Of a DNA stretch of 64,000 nucleotides, positions 60,238-64,000 are shown one piece after another. The notes under the pieces were generated by a model that saw only the letters and a list, made by a program, of their open reading frames with translations, searched no databases and was not told the DNA's origin. The stretch comes from an uncultured Marvinbryantia sp. GTDB taxonomy: Bacteria; Bacillota; Clostridia; Lachnospirales; Lachnospiraceae. Each line of letters begins with the position of its first letter. Within the stretch, counting starts at the first letter, position 1. The stretch covers positions 1 through 64,000 of the forward strand of contig NZ_CAJKOX010000020.1 of the NCBI RefSeq assembly GCF_905201705.1, written 5' to 3'. The position numbers and the translations under genes are program-made.

Positions 60238-61266
60238 TTGAATATTGTCTGGGCGCTGATTCTATTCAGTCTGATTATTTTATTTCACGAATTTGGGCAT
60301 TTTTTGTTAGCGAAGAAAAACGGCGTGACCGTTGTGGAGTTTTCCCTTGGGATGGGACCGCGGCTGCTGAGTAAGGAGTGGCACGGCACGCGTTATTCCC
60401 TGAAAATTCTTCCGTTCGGAGGCTCCTGCATGATGCTCGGCGAGGACGAGGAGGAGAGCGGCGAAGGCTCGTTCGGCAGCAAATCCGTGTGGGCGCGCAT
60501 CTCCGTGATCGCAGCGGGACCGATCTTTAATTTTATACTTGCGTTTCTTTTGTCGTTGATCATTGTCGGCCTGTATGGATTTGATCCGGCAGTGATACGG
60601 AGCGTGGAGGATGGTTCTCCGGCGCAGGAAGCCGGGCTTCTTGAGGGCGACGTCGTGACGAAAATGAACGGTAAGCGCATCTATCTCGCGCGCGAGGTCA
60701 GCAATTACATTTCCCTGCACCAGGGCGAAGCGGTCACACTGACGTATGAGCGCGACGGCGAGAAGAATACGGTGCATATTGTCCCGGAGGCGGATGAGGA
60801 CGGCTACTACCGAATGGGCGTCGGCATCAGCGGCGTCTATGTGAAGGGCAATGTCCTGCAGGTAATAAAATACAGCGCCTGCGAGGTGCGCTACTGGATC
60901 GATCTTTCCATCGAGAGCGTGCGGATGCTGGTGACCGGAAAAGCGGGGATCAAAGACCTGTCCGGTCCGGTGGGCGTCGTCAGCATGATTGGGGAAACCT
61001 ATACCGAGAGCGCGAAGGTCAGCATGATGGCTGTCGTAGTGAATATGCTCAATATGGCGATCTTCCTGTCGGCAACGCTCGGCGTGATGAATCTTCTGCC
61101 GCTCCCGGCGCTGGACGGCGGTCGTCTGGTGTTCCTGATCCTGGAGGCGATCCGCGGCAGGCGGATCAATCCGGACAAAGAGGCGATGGTGCATTTTGTT
61201 GGGCTGATGGCGCTGATGGTGCTGATGGTCGTCGTGATGTATAATGACGTGACAAGACTATTATAG
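60238..61266 (+). CDS. rseP: RIP metalloprotease RseP (site-2 protease)
   Basis: A 342-aa intramembrane zinc protease: HEFGH in the first helix (residues about 16-20), a PDZ domain (about 105-200, with VEDGSPAQEAGLLEGD) and the C-terminal metal-ligand motif LPLPALDGG near 288. It cleaves membrane-bound anti-sigma factors or signal peptides. The start is probably the TTG at 60238 behind AGGTGG, directly after the dxr stop; a TTG at 60220 overlapping dxr is the other option. There is no ATG nearby. Confidence 0.93.
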   Translation: MNIVWALILFSLIILFHEFGHFLLAKKNGVTVVEFSLGMGPRLLSKEWHGTRYSLKILPFGGSCMMLGEDEEESGEGSFGSKSVWARISVIAAGPIFNFILAFLLSLIIVGLYGFDPAVIRSVEDGSPAQEAGLLEGDVVTKMNGKRIYLAREVSNYISLHQGEAVTLTYERDGEKNTVHIVPEADEDGYYRMGVGISGVYVKGNVLQVIKYSACEVRYWIDLSIESVRMLVTGKAGIKDLSGPVGVVSMIGETYTESAKVSMMAVVVNMLNMAIFLSATLGVMNLLPLPALDGGRLVFLILEAIRGRRINPDKEAMVHFVGLMALMVLMVVVMYNDVTRLL

Positions 61267-61347
61267 GATGTTTTGCGGCATGTCGCGGATGAATCTTTTC
61301 ATCAGCGGCAGGACTGTGAATACGGCGGTGCAGATAAGCATAAGAAG

Positions 61348-61379
61348 GGCAGGTTCTCCGGATAGGAGCCTGCCTTTTT
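61348..61379 (+). terminator. Rho-independent terminator after rseP
   Basis: GGCAGG-TTCTCC pairs with GGAG-CCTGCC around GGATA, followed by TTTTT (61375-61379). It ends the pyrH-rseP operon about 80 bp after the stop. Confidence 0.8.
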
Positions 61380-61435
61380 CCCTTGCGGGAGAAACATAAT
61401 TCTGCGGGGATTCCCGGAACGTGCGGAGCATGATT

Positions 61436-62701
61436 TTACGGGTAAAGTTCTGCGATTCTTGTAACGGCAACGTAGATATCCTGGATACGGTACCAGGTGC
61501 GCCGTCCGACAATGCCGTCCTGCGTCAGATTAAAGACGCTCTGAAACACCTTCACGGCATTTTCGGTCGCCGGTCCATAGATGCCGTCCACGCTGATCTT
61601 TGGAATCAGCGGATAATTGTTGGAAATCGCGTTGAGCTGCTCCTGGATCTGGCGCACGGCGTCCCCGGAGGAACCGATGCGCAGAGCGTAGCCCGGATAG
61701 GAGGAAGGAACGCCGGCGACTTCCTCTGCCGCATTAATATAAATAGAGTCGCCGTAGTAGTAGCGGAGGATCTCAATGGAGGAGTATCCCTGATCGGCAA
61801 GATTCTTCGAACCCCATTGACTCATCCAGTTTGGACAGGTAACCCGGTTTCCGTCACAATACTGCGTCAGGATCGGCTGCTTTACATTCGGGCGCGAGAG
61901 GTAGGCGTCAAAAATTTCGTCCACCACCTCAGAAATGCTCTCAAAAATATTTCGTCCGTAAATCCATTTGTGGTCGAAGGCGGTGGAGGAGGTGATGGTA
62001 AAGTTAAAGCCCTTGTTGCGGTACCACTCCGTGTAAACACGGTTCAGCGTAAACGACATGATCGCGAGAATATTTGCCTGCAGCGCCGCGCGCGGCCAGG
62101 TAGAATAAATTTCGCTGGAGGCGACGTTCTTGATGTAATCCCGGTAACGCACATAATAATCTGTTGCAGTGGTGTCGCGCGGGGAGCCGTCGTGCACGAC
62201 GACAAATTCCGGGACGACCACGCGGGAGAGGACAATTTCACCTGTCTGACTGACAGGCTTTACCTCCGCCTCGGCGATCTTGGGCGGATAGTTTCCGTAA
62301 AGCGTATGCGCCGGGATGACGACCACGTCCGGCGTTTCGCGTTCCTCAATCGGGCGCAGTCGGATTGTCTGCAGGGAGAGCTGCCCGGAGAGGATTTCAG
62401 AACCGGAGACGGTGATTGTTTCAAAGCCCTCCGCCGATACGGAAAACGTATACTCGGAGTAGGGCTGCTGCTCGCCGGGCGACAGGCTGTACTCCAGCGG
62501 TGGCGCCTCCAGGGCGACGGTATCCGTGCGCCCGGTGCTGTCGGTGCGCACCTCTTCGATCACGCTTTCAGGATCGCCGGAGTAGGAAATGTCGACCACG
62601 GCATTCTCTACAGGCGTATTTCGCAGAGCAGATTCCACGTTAATGCGCAGCAGGCCGGTATCCGTTGACTGCTGCATCGTTCTCATGCGAGAATAGGACA
62701 T
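61436..62701 (-). CDS. SpoIID/amidase-enhancer-like protein with C-terminal peptidoglycan-binding domain
   Basis: A 421-aa protein. Residues about 15-120 look like one or two carboxypeptidase-regulatory-like beta domains; about 150-330 contain SpoIID/LytB-like motifs (NILAIMSFTLNRVYTEWY, then MSQWGSKNLADQGYSSIEIL and YYYGDSI); and about 345-410 a PG_binding_1 domain (VDGIYGPATENAVKVFQ). SpoIID proteins cut peptidoglycan glycan strands during engulfment; similar proteins function in germination or wall turnover. No signal peptide is evident, consistent with a protein deployed in spores. Role inferred from domains. Confidence 0.7.
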   Translation of the reverse strand: MSYSRMRTMQQSTDTGLLRINVESALRNTPVENAVVDISYSGDPESVIEEVRTDSTGRTDTVALEAPPLEYSLSPGEQQPYSEYTFSVSAEGFETITVSGSEILSGQLSLQTIRLRPIEERETPDVVVIPAHTLYGNYPPKIAEAEVKPVSQTGEIVLSRVVVPEFVVVHDGSPRDTTATDYYVRYRDYIKNVASSEIYSTWPRAALQANILAIMSFTLNRVYTEWYRNKGFNFTITSSTAFDHKWIYGRNIFESISEVVDEIFDAYLSRPNVKQPILTQYCDGNRVTCPNWMSQWGSKNLADQGYSSIEILRYYYGDSIYINAAEEVAGVPSSYPGYALRIGSSGDAVRQIQEQLNAISNNYPLIPKISVDGIYGPATENAVKVFQSVFNLTQDGIVGRRTWYRIQDIYVAVTRIAELYP

Positions 62702-62792
62702 AATGACCTCACACAGAAGTTGTTATGATTATTATATGAAGATGCGGGGAATCTGTGAAAAAACGAAAGAGAATACCCTGGAGAGAAAAGCT

Positions 62793-62990
62793 TTAAAGCT
62801 TATAAGCAACAAGAGCAATTTTCTCGCCGGTTTCTTCTGCAATATCCTGTTCCAGATTTGTAATTTTCTGGCAGCAGGATTGGGTGAGATTGGCATAGAT
62901 ATCTTCCCTTTCCAGTTCTCTTGCCATGTGCTCAGCAGCAGACTTGCAGGAAAGGGGAAGATCAGTAATAGTTGAATGAATATCAGACAT
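62793..62990 (-). CDS. Small protein of 65 residues, unknown
   Basis: A 65-aa helical, acidic protein with three cysteines (one in SCK, two in SCCQK). ATG 62990 (complement) has AAAGGAGG upstream, a very strong SD, supporting a real gene. No family is recognised. It is divergent from the CobW-family GTPase gene 133 bp away, so the two may be co-regulated. Confidence 0.6.
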   Translation of the reverse strand: MSDIHSTITDLPLSCKSAAEHMARELEREDIYANLTQSCCQKITNLEQDIAEETGEKIALVAYKL

Positions 62991-63063
62991 AGTCAATACC
63001 TCCTTTGCAGTGTAGTATGTGTAGGATTGGAGAAAATATGAGCAGCAAATGCCTAAGTTTTAT

Positions 63064-63092
63064 TTGAAATGCATCAGAGAATGGTATACTAT
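63064..63092 (+). promoter_or_regulatory. Promoter of the CobW-family gene
   Basis: TTGAAA (63064-63069), 17-bp spacer, TACTAT (63087-63092). An overlapping extended TGG-TATACT at 63082-63090 is an alternative. Confidence 0.5.
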
Positions 63093-63123
63093 AAATATGG
63101 ATTTCTGAAAAGAGGGGAAAGAC

Positions 63124-64000
63124 ATGATAAAAATAGATTTAATTACAGGTTTTCTGGGTGCAGGAAAGACGACATTTATAAAAAAATATGCGAAGAGCCT
63201 GATGGACGCCGGTAATCATATCTGCATTTTGGAAAATGATTACGGGGCGGTGAATGTGGATATGATGCTTCTGCAGGAGCTGGAGGGAGATCAGTGCGAA
63301 CTGGAAATGGTTGCCGGCGGCTGTGATCCTGATTGCCACAGGAGAAGATTTAAAACAAAATTGATTGCAATGGGAATGTGCGGCTATGACAGGGTGCTGA
63401 TTGAACCTTCCGGAATCTTTGACGTAGATGAATTTTTCGATGTGTTATGCGAAGAACCGTTAGATAGATGGTATGAGATCGGCAATGTGATTGCGATCGT
63501 AGATGCAAGACTGGAGGAAAATCTGTCGGAAAAATCCAATTATCTGCTGGCCTCAGAAGTGGCAAATGCCGGAATGGTTATTTTTAGTAAGAGCCAGGAG
63601 GCTACAGATGAGGATCGGAAAAGAAATGCAGCACATTTAAATCGCGCTATGGAGCAGGTACGGTGCAGACGCAGATTTGGGGAGGAGGTTCTATGCAAAC
63701 CGTGGGATTCTTTAACGGATGAAGACTGGAAAGCGATCTCTTCCTGTGGCTATGTACTGGAATCTTATGAAAAATCTGTGCTGGAAGATGAACACGGATA
63801 TTCCTCCGTTTATTTTATGGATATACAGATGACTGTGCAGGAATTGCGATCAAGGGTAGAAAGTCTTATGGCTGCATCGGACTGTGGGAATATCGTTCGT
63901 GTGAAAGGGTTTATGACGGCAGAGGATGGAACATGGATAGAGCTGAATGCCACCCGCCAAACGATCACCATCCGGCATATTGAAAAGGGGCAGAATGTTA
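63124..64000 (+). CDS. CobW/COG0523-family GTPase (partial, runs off the window)
   Basis: 292 codons are open to the window end. Walker A GFLGAGKTT is at 9-17, and ENDYGAVNVD near 37 matches the switch region of CobW/COG0523 metal chaperones. In place of the usual CxCC metal site there is C67-DPD-C71-H72. A Glu-Pro-Ser-Gly motif (IEPSGIFD) near 97 and an AIVDA motif near 125 are also typical. These GTPases deliver zinc, cobalt or other metals to client proteins. SD AGGGG precedes the ATG. The C-terminal domain is cut off. Confidence 0.85.
   Translation, partial: MIKIDLITGFLGAGKTTFIKKYAKSLMDAGNHICILENDYGAVNVDMMLLQELEGDQCELEMVAGGCDPDCHRRRFKTKLIAMGMCGYDRVLIEPSGIFDVDEFFDVLCEEPLDRWYEIGNVIAIVDARLEENLSEKSNYLLASEVANAGMVIFSKSQEATDEDRKRNAAHLNRAMEQVRCRRRFGEEVLCKPWDSLTDEDWKAISSCGYVLESYEKSVLEDEHGYSSVYFMDIQMTVQELRSRVESLMAASDCGNIVRVKGFMTAEDGTWIELNATRQTITIRHIEKGQNV

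Overview
The window looks like a chromosomal segment of an anaerobic, low-to-mid-GC Clostridia, most probably a Lachnospiraceae gut bacterium. This is inferred from gene content and order: a formate-tetrahydrofolate ligase C-terminus next to a formate/nitrite transporter, an apt-rel-MBL-hemZ-hisS block, rpsB-tsf, pyrH-frr-uppS-cdsA-dxr-rseP, a SpoIID-like peptidoglycan-binding protein, strong SD sequences and sigma-A promoters. No species is claimed.

Layout. 1-5.1 kb: end of fhs, a formate channel, a secreted choline-binding-type repeat protein with an SGNH hydrolase domain, and a GtrB-like glycosyltransferase with a large membrane partner. 5.1-12.2 kb: tRNA-Leu(CAG), then apt, rel, an MBL hydrolase, hemZ, an HD-GYP protein and hisS. 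12.3-20.3 kb: a lipoprotein and an ABC export system (adaptor, ATPase, second giant adaptor, MacB-like permease). 20.5-22.2 kb: rpsB-tsf.

22.3-56.1 kb is accessory DNA lying between tsf and pyrH, genes that are normally adjacent in Firmicutes. It contains (i) an AT-rich two-gene module, a 983-aa protein with an HExxH motif overlapping a 403-aa SIR2-like protein, a candidate undescribed defence system; (ii) a xylan-type hemicellulose locus with two paralogous AraC regulators, GH43, an SGNH/SASA esterase, GH2, an ABC sugar importer, GH115 alpha-glucuronidase and GH3; (iii) a yybP-ykoY-type (Mn2+) riboswitch followed by an OadB/small gamma-like pair; (iv) a GntR-controlled hexuronate locus (Zn-dehydrogenase, uxaA, uxaB, KDPG aldolase); (v) a YczE-like and an EamA transporter and a membrane-anchored protein. 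56.2-61.3 kb: pyrH-frr-uppS-cdsA-dxr-rseP. 61.4-64 kb: a SpoIID-like protein, a 65-aa protein and a truncated CobW-family GTPase.

How the parts work together: GH115, GH43, GH3, GH2 and the esterase would strip glucuronyl, acetyl and xylosyl/arabinosyl groups from hemicellulose, the ABC importer would bring in oligosaccharides, and the adjacent hexuronate genes could feed uronates into KDG/KDPG metabolism, although the isomerase and KDG kinase are not in this window. Three promoters of the hemicellulose locus (GH43, ABC importer, second AraC gene) share an identical layout: two GCAAY half-sites exactly 21 bp apart, the proximal one exactly 35 bp before the -10 hexamer and no recognisable -35. 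This is strong sequence evidence for one AraC-type activator. The hexuronate operon carries two identical perfect 12-bp palindromes, one overlapping its -10.
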